Assembly (NCBI RefSeq): GCF_047948215.1
Contig: NC_134461.1
Span: 89,355,245-89,419,244 of the forward strand
DNA length: 64,000 nucleotides
DNA from: Lycorma delicatula
Taxonomy: Eukaryota; Arthropoda; Insecta; Hemiptera; Fulgoridae
Direction of reading: 5' to 3'
Shown: positions 1-11,400 of the stretch, in pieces
Layout: every line of letters begins with the position of its first letter
Position numbering within the stretch: the first letter of the stretch is position 1
Position numbers and translations under genes: made by a program
Notes under the pieces: model-generated
The model's input: only the letters and a program-made list of their open reading frames with translations
Told to the model about the DNA's origin: nothing
The model's database searches: none

Positions 1-4
1 ATTT

Positions 5-424
5 TTGAAAGTGTATGTTTGGAGTGTCGCTTTATATGGAAGTGAAACTTGGACGATCGGAGTATCTGAGAAGAAAAGCTTAGAAGCTTTTGAAATGTGG
101 TGCTATAGGAGAATGTTAAAAATCAGATGGGTGGATAAAGTGACAAATGAAGAGGTATTGCGGCAAATAGATGAAGAAAGAAGCATTTGGAAAAATATAG
201 TTAAAAGAAGAGACAGACTTATAGGCCACATACTAAGGCATCCTGGAATAGTCGCTTTAATATTGGAAGGACAGGTAGAAGGGAAAAATTGTGTAGGCAG
301 GCCACGTTTGGAGTATGTAAAACAAATTGTTGGGGATGTAGGATGTAGAGGGTATACTGAAATGAAACGACTAGCACTAGATAGGGAATCTTGGAGAGCT
401 GCATCAAACCAGTCAAATGACTGA
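5..424 (+). mobile_element. LINE reverse transcriptase, C-terminal end (RTE/CFDP2-like)
   Basis: Open frame of about 139 codons entering from the left edge. It carries the C-terminal signature of insect endonuclease-reverse transcriptases: ALYGSETWT, then EAFEMWCYRRMLKI, VTNEEVLRQI, a GHILRHP block, GRPRLEY and a final W-R-A. The stop codon at 422-424 is followed within a few bases by an A-run (about 428-442), which fits the 3' tail of a target-primed insertion. The catalytic domains would lie left of the window, so activity cannot be judged. Clade assignment (RTE-like) is from recalled family resemblance. Confidence 0.8.
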
Positions 425-835
425 AGACAAAAAAAAAAAAAATACATATTATATATTATTTAGCTAAACGTTATATTACTAAATAATAATATTTCAAAAT
501 GCATTTTGACTGTACTCCGTTAACCTCTATCCCATTTATTTTATGCGAATTTCTGGCAGAAAATTGCACTAGTCTTTCCGGAAAAATATTTTTTAAATTC
601 TTAGATTGTTAGTTTATCTACATGAAAAAAAAAATTAATAAAAGATGTGCAAAAAGCCTAATTTAATTTTTTAATATTAAAAAAATTATAATTTTTTAAT
701 ATTAAAAAAAATTATAATTTTTTAATATTAAAAAAAATTATAATTTTAATGATTAAAAACAGATTAATGAAAAAAAATAAAAATAATTGATATATTGAAT
801 ACTTACATTTAAACAATTATTTATGTCGTAAGCCA
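425..835. repeat. AT-rich spacer with a 25-bp tandem repeat
   Basis: No gene seen. At about 666-745 an A/T-only unit of 25-26 bp (core TTTTTTAATATTAAAAAAA) is repeated three times; the TAATATT core starts at 672, 697 and 723. Confidence 0.6.
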
Positions 836-1330
836 AAAAGCGACAATATCTTCCAGAATTGCTTGAAACGCATTGCGATCATCCGTTTTACTCAGCTATA
901 AGTATTCGCATAAGTAACTGTCCAGAAATTCCCTAGTTATGCCTTATTAACGGGGCATTTTATTTTTGTCTACCCCGCCTTAGTCGTTCTATTTTTTGAG
1001 TATGCCCACCAAAAGTGAATCAATGAAGTATTGAGAATAATTCACAGTATTTTGCATGTAATTCCTGTTCAAATTACGTACACCATTGTATGCCGCTCAC
1101 TGATCAGAAATTTTTATTGAACTCAGTACAATGTGCTCTACTATAATCGGTAATAACGATTATCTACTGCGAACATGAAACATTCCTGCGTTTCACGGCT
1201 TAGCCTTTCAAATACTGCTCCTGGGGATTCTATCAATGTTGTTCTTTCTCTTTAAGAATAGAGACTTGTCGATCTCTGCTGTCAGATCTAGGCCACCAGC
1301 TACACGATTTGATTTTGAAAGCTTCTCGCA
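836..1330 (-). mobile_element. Merlin (ISXO2-like) transposase relic
   Basis: Read on the minus strand, broken frames give the ordered blocks of an ISXO2/Merlin DDE transposase. They are a CFMFAVDNRY-like block, LLPIIVEHIV, ISDQ followed by AAYNGV, a NYMQNTVNYSQYFID block, and degenerate text ending near KQFWKILSLF. ISDQ-W-AYNG followed by NHSxxFVDP is characteristic of the family. At least six stops and several frame changes show the copy is dead. Inverted repeats were not located. Confidence 0.55.
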
Positions 1331-3326
1331 CACAATTCCGTAGATAATTCAAACTTAAAAAATGTAGCTGTGTTTTTAACGACATATAATTCTCGTTCAC
1401 AGAAGGCCTCAGTCGTCATTTCGTTGCTCCATGATTAAAATAAATAGTAAAATATTATCAAGGCTAAGTTCAGAGTCATACTACCATGAATTGGCCCGCA
1501 TTTGTACATCGATTCGGCACTGCCTTTAATTACACCACCACCGTTCTCGGTCATTTAAAATATTTAACGCCATATCGTGCCACTAATTATATAGTTTACT
1601 GTTTTAATAAAATACCGTAACGTTGAAAGAAACGAACAAAACGTTTTTATTCAAAACAATACAAATAATACAAACAAACAAATTCGCAGGAAGATTCTTA
1701 ACGATGTCGAATTGTAATTACTACAAGGTGACAATAACAGTGCAACACTACTCGAATAATTACGATGTACTGATGTTATTTTAAAAATAAATAACAAAAA
1801 ATTCAAATTACGGTACCCGCAGTACTATGATGTAATCAGACAAGTAAGAACAAGTTTGCTTAAGTCTAACGTAATAATCATACTTCCACCAACATCTTGG
1901 TGGGGGCTATCTTAAACTTAAACAGACGAGAATGAATATGAATTTGAGTTATAAATTTCGTTAATAGAGTTTTTTTATATGTTCGGCAATAAAATTAATG
2001 AAAATTGTGGGGTAATGAAGGTTCGATAGATTAGTGAAAGATAACGGAGGTCTACTCTCGATTGTAATTACTTTTCTTGAAATAATAATCATGCAATTGA
2101 ATTAGATTTTATTGAAATTAGGTTTTTTTTTAACTGTGGTCAGTAAAATTTATTAAATTATTAAACGAAAATTTATTCCTTCCTCCATAGCGAATTAGTA
2201 GTTCAATCTTTTATCCGAAAGGTCCAAGGTTCAAATCGCGGTCATTTTTCAAACACTGCAAAACGTTCATTCTTGACACCATCCAGAAATTTCAAGGTTA
2301 TTGCGAAACTGGAACGCATTGTTATGTATACTGTTAAGACCTCTCCTTTCCAAGTCATATCTCAACCATTCAGCTTGGAATCGGGCGTGCGTTAATGATA
2401 CCATCACATATGAATTATTTGGTATCGGTATCCGGTTGAACTGTCAACCAGGCAACTGTTTCAGGCTTATAAGGCCTGAAATATATAACAATCACTCTAT
2501 TTTATTCACAAGTAAAAAAAATATATTGAGGAAAATACAATTGTAGATTAAAAAAATAAATATTTCTTGTAAAAAATGTCTCATATGTTATTATGTTCTT
2601 TCATATCTTTTTCTAAAATATTATGTTAAATTTTACCAACCTCTTTTACATCATTACGGTTACAGCAGATTTCAGATGCCTAAAAAAATTATTGAAAAAA
2701 AAGATTGGAATATATTCAAATTGTAAAATATTCCTTTATGCAAATGGCTGGTATACCTGCTCAACTTCTGTGTTACATGACTTTATTATTCGCCAACTAA
2801 AATACAGAAAGTTTTAAACTTAGCAGTTCGAATATATTTCGGTTTTTTGTTTTATTAAGGCCGGGAATGGTAAGCGAGAAGTACCATAAACTGTTAACTT
2901 ATACCTACAGTTAGATTACTTTTGAAAATGAATGGTTTCAATATTTTACTTTTCCTGTTATTAACTGAAGATTTGGAAGGGGTATTGGGAGTGTTGGATG
3001 ACCCTTTAATTACATAATTTTGTCAGCAGGAGATCTTAACTTGAAACTGTACTTTTTTTTTAATAGAAAAATATAAGACATTTTTATATAAAAAATCTGA
3101 TGTGGACAACACATGACTTCCTTGTACTCCTATAAAATTACATTTACACATTTAAAAAAAATGAAAAGTACATAAAAGTTTATTTCATTAAAAATTTCTG
3201 ATATTTTTTTATATTGTTTTTTTTGTTGTTATTATTATTATTATTTAATTATTATTCATCGTAAATATTATTTTACAATGAGAGGTTAATAATTATTAAT
3301 AAATCAATATATTTAAATTAAAAAAA
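1331..3326. other. AT-rich DNA, no gene recognised
   Basis: No convincing coding exon on either strand. At about 2186-2260 a TTCAA block followed by GGTTCAAATCGCGG resembles a tRNA B box and may be the head of an old SINE. Two open frames at 2301-2546 and 2623-2817 have no recognisable domain or codon signal. The missing 5' exons of the downstream gustatory receptor could lie here, but none could be identified. Confidence 0.4.
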
Positions 3327-3800
3327 AGGAGATGAAGTCTGATTCGAACCGATGTGTCTTCCCGTAAGATCCAAATATTTCATTAATAAAAATTTTATTT
3401 GGCTATAACTCTGGAACCAATGATAATAATTACTAGTTATCATATATCGTTGAAAAGCTCTAATGAGGGCTTATTACTGCATTTAAGAAAAAGTCCAAAT
3501 ACAATTTTTCTTTGGATTTGAGCTTTTTTGGAACTTTTGGTTCAGTGATTGCAATCAAAAGGGGAGGTGCACAGCTAGATGCTACAACAGTCCTAAATCC
3601 AAAATTTCAATATCCTACGGCTAATCTTTTTCAGTTACGCGAGATACATACATACATACATACGTACGTACAACATCACGCCGAGACTAGTCAAACTGGA
3701 TTCAGGGATGGTCAAAATGGATAGTTCCATTGAAATCTGGAAACCGAAATTCTTCGCACAATACTTCCTTTACTTCGAACAAGGAAGTAAACTGGAATAG
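3327..3800 (+). repeat. Dispersed repeat family A, copy 1, with terminal hairpin
   Basis: About 470 bp, also present inverted at 35567-35822 and 55455-55900. Shared blocks include GATTCGAACCGATGTG, the AATATTTCATTAAT region, GGCTATAACTCTGGAACCA, the TTATTACTGCA stretch and CTGGATTCAGGGATGGTCAAAAT. It has an internal ACATACATAC/GTACGTAC microsatellite (3643-3670). It ends in a perfect 9-bp stem (TACTTCCTT at 3762-3770 and AAGGAAGTA at 3781-3789) around a 10-nt loop. No open frame of note; probably non-autonomous. Confidence 0.7.
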
Positions 3801-4604
3801 GAAAAAGAAATGTTTTAATCAAATTAATTCAGTAGTTATTTATTTTCAGGAAATTCTACCGTTACATGTGGTATACAAGTAAATTATTTAGACAACCACA
3901 CAAAACAAAGCCCTGAAAGTTTAGAATTTATAAAAAAATATTCTTTAAAATTATGTTAATTATGATTTTTAATTGTTCAAATTTTACTTATTAATTTCTA
4001 TAAATACACTCATAAAACCTTTAAATTAAATTCTTTACTTGAACATTGCTTCAAAGAGTAATTTACTTAAAGACGATTAAGTTATTTAACTAATGTCAAA
4101 GCGTTCAAACTTCACTTGTTCCTGATCCAGATTTTTTCCAAACCAAATATTGCTATTTTTAACCTATATTGTTATTTTAAACCAAATAACAGTTATTTTT
4201 CAAAAATTATAACAAGAACAAAACTGGAAGGAACCAGCTGAATAAAAAACTCGTAGTTAAGGTTCATACCTAGAACTATTATCCTTTTATTAAAGAGATT
4301 CTGAAAGTTTCTCTAGTTATAAAATGTAAAGACAACTGTTTCATTTCTAAAAAAAAATCCTTTATCGCTGGAGATGTATAAAATAATTGAATAGTGTGAA
4401 ATCGATCATGAATCTTTAACCTCTTCTTCCCACATCCTCGCAAATTAAGAGTTTTAATCTGTAATATTTCTGAGATAACTAAAAAAGCTGGCAAATTATT
4501 GCATGACTTTTCCCGGGTATATATAAAGTTTTGAAAAAATATTTAAACCGAAGGGAGATAGATTAAAAGAACAAAAACATATATTTCAGTTTTATGAAGT
4601 GGAG
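3801..4604. other. AT-rich DNA, nothing recognised
   Basis: No coding similarity, RNA gene or clear repeat boundary seen. The short open frame at 4279-4494 (minus) has no recognisable domain. Confidence 0.4.
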
Positions 4605-5045
4605 GTTGATTTTTTGAAAAAGTTTTTTTGGATTATTTGTAAATAAATTTTAGGTTAATAAATTACTTTTAATAAAATTTTCTCTAAAATCCTTCTGAAG
4701 AAAATCGAAATTGTTTTTTTCGCTATATATCATCATTCCCTTAACGAATTTTGAAAAAACTTATAATATCATCAATGTCCAATACATGTAAATACTGAGC
4801 CAAATTTGAAGAAATTTTTTTCCAATCCTGAGATATGAAGATCAAAGTAATGCGACATAAATATATATGCGTACGCATATATGTATATATACATATTATG
4901 TTTTTTTTTTTTGTCTAGATGAACTAACTGGATCCTAAAACGAAAAGATTTCCAAAAACCCGATACCCAATTTTTGACATGATCACCATACTTCCTTCTT
5001 TAATATAGCTATTCTATCTATATTCGCCGGGAAAATAATAATAAT
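4605..5045 (+). repeat. Dispersed repeat family B, copy 1
   Basis: About 440 bp similar in the same orientation to 7545-7985. Shared landmarks are a TTTTTTGAAAAA start, GAAGAAAATCGAAATTG, CTTAACGAATT, TGAGCCAAAT/GAAGAAAxT, CAATCCTGAxATATxAAG, an internal palindromic TACGTA-type microsatellite, GTCTAGAT(G/A)AACTA, and TTTTTGACATGAT(C/T)ACCA. The two copies bracket the first visible Gr exon. No coding potential. Confidence 0.65.
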
Positions 5046-5094
5046 ATAATTTTTATTCATTTATAAAAAATTTATTCATGTTTTACTATTTCAG

Positions 5095-5416
5095 ATTTAA
5101 TCGATATACTTCTGCATGGAAATTCTCATTAAAATTTATTAAAGGTGAAAAAAATAAAAGATTATGGGAAAATCAGCTAGATACATATCGATTATTGTAT
5201 AATCGATTATTGAAATGCTGCGATCTGTTAAACGAAACATTTAAATATCATTTACTGATATTATCATGCAATTATTTTGCAGTATTACTTTTATTACTAC
5301 ATCGTCCATTTTCATCAGAATACATTTTTGTTCGGATAAATGTTTTTCTTAGTATATTATATTGTTTGTATATTATTTATTCAATTAACGTTTGTTCTGA
5401 TCATCTTACTTGTTCG
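5095..5416 (+). CDS. Gustatory receptor exon (TM5-TM6 region)
   Basis: The acceptor TTTCAG ends at 5094 and the donor GTAAGT starts at 5417. The exon carries about 107 residues with two hydrophobic helices and ends at phase 0. An in-frame ATG upstream at 5078 lies before the acceptor and is unlikely to be the start, because the protein would lack TM1-4. Confidence 0.72.
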
Positions 5417-8400
5417 GTAAGTAAAAATAGTTTTTACTCTTTTTTTCAATTAGAAATAATAACAAAATGTGTAAAAATTTCGGCTAGCATTATCATAATC
5501 TGCCCCTTCTAGTATTCTCACTCATTAATACTCATTGACGCGTTTGGGAGTACCTCCATTCTCAAAAGTACTTTTAGTACCGAGTCTTCCTGAGTTGAGA
5601 TTGTAGAATAAATAAAATGTTGTAATCTCACTCCCTATCCCTACTGTTATGGCTTCTTCTGTTTTGTCCCTCCCCTTCTAACGGTTTTACCTTCCTTGAA
5701 ACTAATCTTTGTGATTTTTTTATTTTAACAATTTAAAATTTTTAAACATTATATCGGATTGAGTGTTTATTTGTTCATTAATTATATATCCTATCCTTTT
5801 AATTTTATCTTGAATATTTCCATGATTCTGAAATATTTAAAGGGTTTTTTGCAGAAATCTAGGATCGTTAGAGCGGGAGGAACAAATCAGAAGAGGCCAT
5901 AACAGTATGGATGGGGAAGTGGGAGGAACATAACATCGCTATTTATTCGTCGATCTCAACTCAGGATGACTTAGAACTAAAAGTAGTTTTGAGGGTGAAG
6001 GTACACTGAAATGCATCAACTACAGATGTTAGAATGACAATGCTAGGAATTGCAAAAAATAACACTCGAATAAAAAAAAAGTATACTACTACGATAGAAC
6101 ATAATATAATTTGTTATAATCTTTTAAATTTATGTATAATTTAACAACTTAATAATGTATCATGACTAGAGTTGGCTCTGCTTTAAGGGTTTTACTGCTT
6201 TTTTTTGTATCCGTCGGATACATCAGTTAGCAAAACGAAAAAACATCGGCTATTTAATGTGGCGAATTGTTCAAAAATTGTACAAATAGTAACAAACTAT
6301 AATGCGTATTAACAGTCAATGTTTTTAGCCGGACCATTAATGTAATTGATATTTACAGTATTTTAAAATTACACTGCTCTACAAGATTTTCGAAAGAGAA
6401 ACGTTAATATGAGTGTTTTATAATATAGTTTTTACGCTAAAACCGAAAATTTAATAAAAAATGCTCTAACTTGTGGCATTTCTTGAGTATATTAGTTCAA
6501 AGATCCGTATTTTGTCATTTTTGACACGTAATAAAAACAATCTGTTATCTTGTGCATTTCGTTATAAATATATCTGTTATGATTATTTCATACCAGGGAA
6601 ATCAATAGTGAACCACATCTCATTTCACAAGTGGAATTTAACGATTTGGTTCGCGAATTGGATTTATCAAAACAGCAAGCAGAACTTCTGGGTTCGTGCT
6701 TAAAGGAATAGAATTTATTGATTAAGGCTAATAAAATTTCATATTTTAAAAACATAAATGAAGACTTGATGAAATATTTCAAATTGAAAAATTCTCCGTA
6801 TTCCTGTTGTGATATAGAAGGTTTGATATCGGATCTGAATATTGCTTATAATTCTAATGAATGACGGTTATTAATTGATTCGTCAAAAATAAGCTTAACA
6901 GTAGTCCTACTGCATAATTCAAACAAGAATCCTTTTGTAGTAGTACACATGCTGTTCGAATAAGAGACATATGAAAGTACGTCATTAATTTCTAAAGCAG
7001 TCAGTTACGGTAACCCACCGGGTTGGTCTAGTGGTGAACTCGTCATTGTGCAAATCAGCTGACTTCGAACTCGAGAGTTCTAAGGTTCAAATCCTAGTAA
7101 AGGCAGTTACTTTTATACGGGTTTGAATACTAGAGCGTAGACACCGGTGTTCTTTGGTGACTTGGTTTCAAATGACCACACATCTCAGGAATGGTCGACC
7201 TGCGAATGTACAAAACTACATTTCATTTACATTCATCCTCTGAAGTAATAATATCTTACGGTGGTTCCAGAGGCTAAACAGAAAAAAAATAGAAAAAATC
7301 AATTACGGTGCTCACTTATGGCGTATCTGTGTAAAGTTATTGAAGTTATTGTAAAGTTATATTCTTCTCAGTATATAACTCTTTACCAAGCTGACCAAGG
7401 CTTTACAACTCGCAGACCAAGCTGTTTTTCTTATGTTTGTGAAAGTGTTGTGTATAAGTGAAGATTATGTGGTTAAAAAGTAGCCAAAAAGAAACACTTT
7501 CAGTCCTGAACAAATAATATTAACCTTCAGTATGTTTTTAAATTTTTGATTTTTTGAAAAAAACGTTTTTTGTATTATTTGTATATGCTTTGTACGTAAT
7601 AAATTTATTTTAATAACGTTTTCTTTAAAATGCCTTTGAAGAAAATCGAAATTGGTTTTTCTCGATATTCCCTACCCTCTTAACGAATTAGAAAAAATGA
7701 ATTTGATCATTATCCCGCATATGGAAACATCTGAGCAAATATGAAGAAAATCGGTTCAGTCAATCCTGAAATATAAAGCCAAAAGCAGTGTGACACACAT
7801 ACTACATGCTTACGTACATATGTTTTTTTTTCGGTCTAGATAAACTAGTTGTACCCTAATACGTAAAAATTTACACAAAAAAATCCGATATCCCATTTTT
7901 GACATGATTACCACAATTTTCCCCTTCAATATTGTTATTCTAGCTTTATATTAACCGAGAAAATAATATTATGATGTAACACTGATAGAAATATTATGTC
8001 TTTATTTAGTAAAATCTATTTAAATTATTATTAAATAAAATGGTTAAGCCATTTTTTTATTATTAATTGCTATACCTTAATACTTTTTTCTACTTTTTAT
8101 TTTAGTTATTTTATAAGTACATAAGTAATAAAAATTTAATAACATGAAAAATTATCTATTTTCATGTTATCTAGTTAATATAAATATCTATTTTAAAATA
8201 AACTAGATAAATGTTAGAATGTAAAATTATTGGAATTTTAGTTTTTAAAAATTTTATAATTTTAGTTTATTAAATCGTTTTTTACGTAGTGTCTCAAATC
8301 ACTCTTCAAAATTAATCGTCATCGACCTTTAGTTATTTTATTCATATTACACCTTTCCGTCTTCGAATCTCAATGAAGGTTGACATTTTTGAAAAGCTAA

Positions 8401-11400
8401 AATTTCATCTTTTATTTAATCGGATGGCAGTTTGTTGTTAACGGACGGCAAATGCATAAATAGTATAATTGTTTTATATAAGGTTTATTATTATATATTA
8501 ATATTTCGTGATTTTTATTACTGGTCAGTATTTACTTTTTTCAGAGTGAATTACTGCTTGATGAATTAACAGTATTACCGACTGCAAAATTATCAACAAA
8601 TACTAAATTACAGGTATTTTTTTTATTTACTAAACAGACAACAAAATAAAAAATATACGAGTGCAATACATTAAATTTTTGCAATTTTACTTTTTTATTT
8701 ATTTATTTATTTTTTTACACTTATATTTCGATTGATTACTTCTGCTTTAGTTAGGTGAAATAATGCTGTAACGTTGTAGAAATTCGGCGGCTCAGAATTG
8801 GCACAAGTAAATGAGTATAAAACTCAAAGGAAAGCGCATTGCACCCTACATTAGAACATTTTATAACTTCGCGTGATCAGCTGGACATTGCTTACTTGAG
8901 TTAAAAAAATAAATAGTAACGTAGGTAATATTGCAATAATATAAAAAAACTAATTGAAAATTAACGCAAAACACAACAATTGTTAAGACACTGTACGTGT
9001 ATTTATTTTCAGTATATATACAAATCAAAATTATTGTATATTTTCTGCTCTTACACAATTTCTTCATTCTTACAGAAGTTTTCAATTCCCATGATTAGAT
9101 TTCTATGCATTTTTTTCTCCACAAATCTAAAAATAATGTAGTTCAATGTGCCACGAAAAATATCTTCACTAAATGCAAGAAACAAAAATAATTTATTGTA
9201 TGCGTTACATTTTACATTTATATGCAACATTAAGCATAATTATTTATCATTATTTAAAATTAGATTTAATTTTTTTTCTATACTGATGTAATATATTCCT
9301 TTAATATATGTTTTTATTATTTTTTTAACAGATCGAAATATGGTTACTGCAATTTAAAGGTGCGCCAGTCTCTGTCAGCGCAGCGTCTTACTTCAAACTT
9401 AACAAATCTACTTTCTCATCGGTTAGTAACGTTATATTCTCAGAAGTCTGGTGAGTTGACTTCGGAAAAAGTGAAAGAGATTGATTTACGTGGTTTTGAA
9501 TTGTGGGAAGTTAGGTAGGATGAGGCAACAGAAGGGCGTTATTCGTATAGCCTCTTCCCTGATGTCAAAAGTTTGCAGAGCGCCTCTTGGGTACACCCGA
9601 ATAAGTACATGACGCAATATATTTCTGAGCATGGCGTTTGCCGGGACAGGCTTCAGAGATTCAGCTTGATGGACTCAAGAATGCGTCCATAATGCGGACA
9701 ATTGGACGATGTACATCATGTTCTGTACGTTTTTTCCAAGTATGAGTTGATGCTCACGGATACTATCTGTCGGCTCGGCGTTAGATCTCCGTGTCAATTG
9801 GCGAAACGAGGCCGAATGGATAATATTTTAGAATTTCATACACTATTTGGCAAAAGAAAGGATTGCCGAGTGGATTTAGGGTGCCGACTGGGTTTTTCCG
9901 CCTTCTTTTTTGTTTTGTATTTGCTAAGTTTTTGTTGTTGGTTTGTGTTCTGTAGTTTCATTGTTGTTTTCGTTTTGTTTTATTGTATTGCGTGCTGAAC
10001 TCACTTTTTTCCTTCGAGTAGGTAGTGGATTTCAGTTCCTTTTTCTTATTTTGTTTATTCAGTCTTGTTTGAGACTAACATAAGATGTGTTTTGTTTTTT
10101 TTTTATTTGGAATAGTAGTACACCGATGGGAATGTCACATGTTGCAATCGGATCGGTGGCATCCTGACTGAGACAAGAACAAGGTTAAGAAATGCCTTTT
10201 GCCGAGGTTTTTGAAGATGACCTCCGGTAAAAGCCCATAATGGCTAGGTACGGAGGGGGTGGCGTGGCAATCGAAACTATCACATGATGGGTGTCTTCCC
10301 CTACGGAGTCAATGCAAAAATTATTATTTTTTAGCACTAGCTGCAGTTACTGATTCGCACCGCTGCTTTTTTTTATTTTATAGATCTGATTAATAAATGT
10401 TCACCTTTATAAACACCTGTTTGAAATCAAAACAAAGCTACCTTCAATATTTATTAGCCGTAAACAGTGTAGATAAAATTACCACTACTCATCTCATGGC
10501 AGTCACATCCCTTCATGAGCATATCTGAACCGAACCGTTCAACCGGCTTAACAAATCGTTTCAAATCGCCTTCAATGTCGTAAAAAAGTATTATCATCTA
10601 CATACATGAGATGGCTGTAAATATATTTTCCCATCTGGAAACCTTTATAAACAGATTTCAGTAGTACTCTATTGTAAAATCTGTTCACTGTTGACAGCGG
10701 GTTCAGTGCCAAGCAAAACTGAAAAGAACTCAAGGCATCGCCTTAAAAGATTCTTTGGCGAATGTTTATAGCATTATTACTGTTGGAGACTTATTCGGGG
10801 TACACAGCTTAAGACACGTTTGCCATTTTCCCATAATCCTTCTCAAAATCTTAATGATTACGGGAGATCTACCATGTACAGCCCTTGCACCTACAAAGCC
10901 AGGAGAGTGACATTGAATTAAAACCTTCCTCTAATCAATATATGGCGTATTCAGGCTGACCACACCAGATATGGCACCATCAATAACCAACTATTACTTT
11001 CAACCCCTACAATCCTGGCAATCAAACAACCTTTTTGTTCCTCTGGTATCACCTGATGCCTTTCCAGATATGCATTGACCTTAGCACATAGGATAGATGT
11101 TAATACATTATAAATGATAGGAGGTTGAGTAATATATGGTGTCTTCCAATTTTCGACCTTACTGACAGCAAAACATGTCAGTACGAGTAATCACACGTTC
11201 AAATTTAACGAGGACTCGGTTAGTTCTTTCCTTCTACTTACAGAACTAATCCGCCTAAGCACGATATAAATAAGAATTCAATCCGAACTCCCTCGATTCT
11301 TTCTGCCTGAACCTCGCCATGACATCTACAATCAAGCGATTAGAAACAAATAATGAACTCCGCTAATCAAGAATGTTCTGAAAGTCTAAGTTTGTAATCG

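Noticed and set aside
7014..7090. tRNA gene call from A-box and B-box sequences
   Set aside because: No cloverleaf closes. The same sequence recurs with a long shared body in seven places, so these are SINE heads.
9702..9998. 98-codon open frame ending in a hydrophobic stretch, resembling a small membrane protein
   Set aside because: Its first part is the LINE ORF2 tail (DDVHHVLYVF). The hydrophobic end comes from T-rich 3' UTR.
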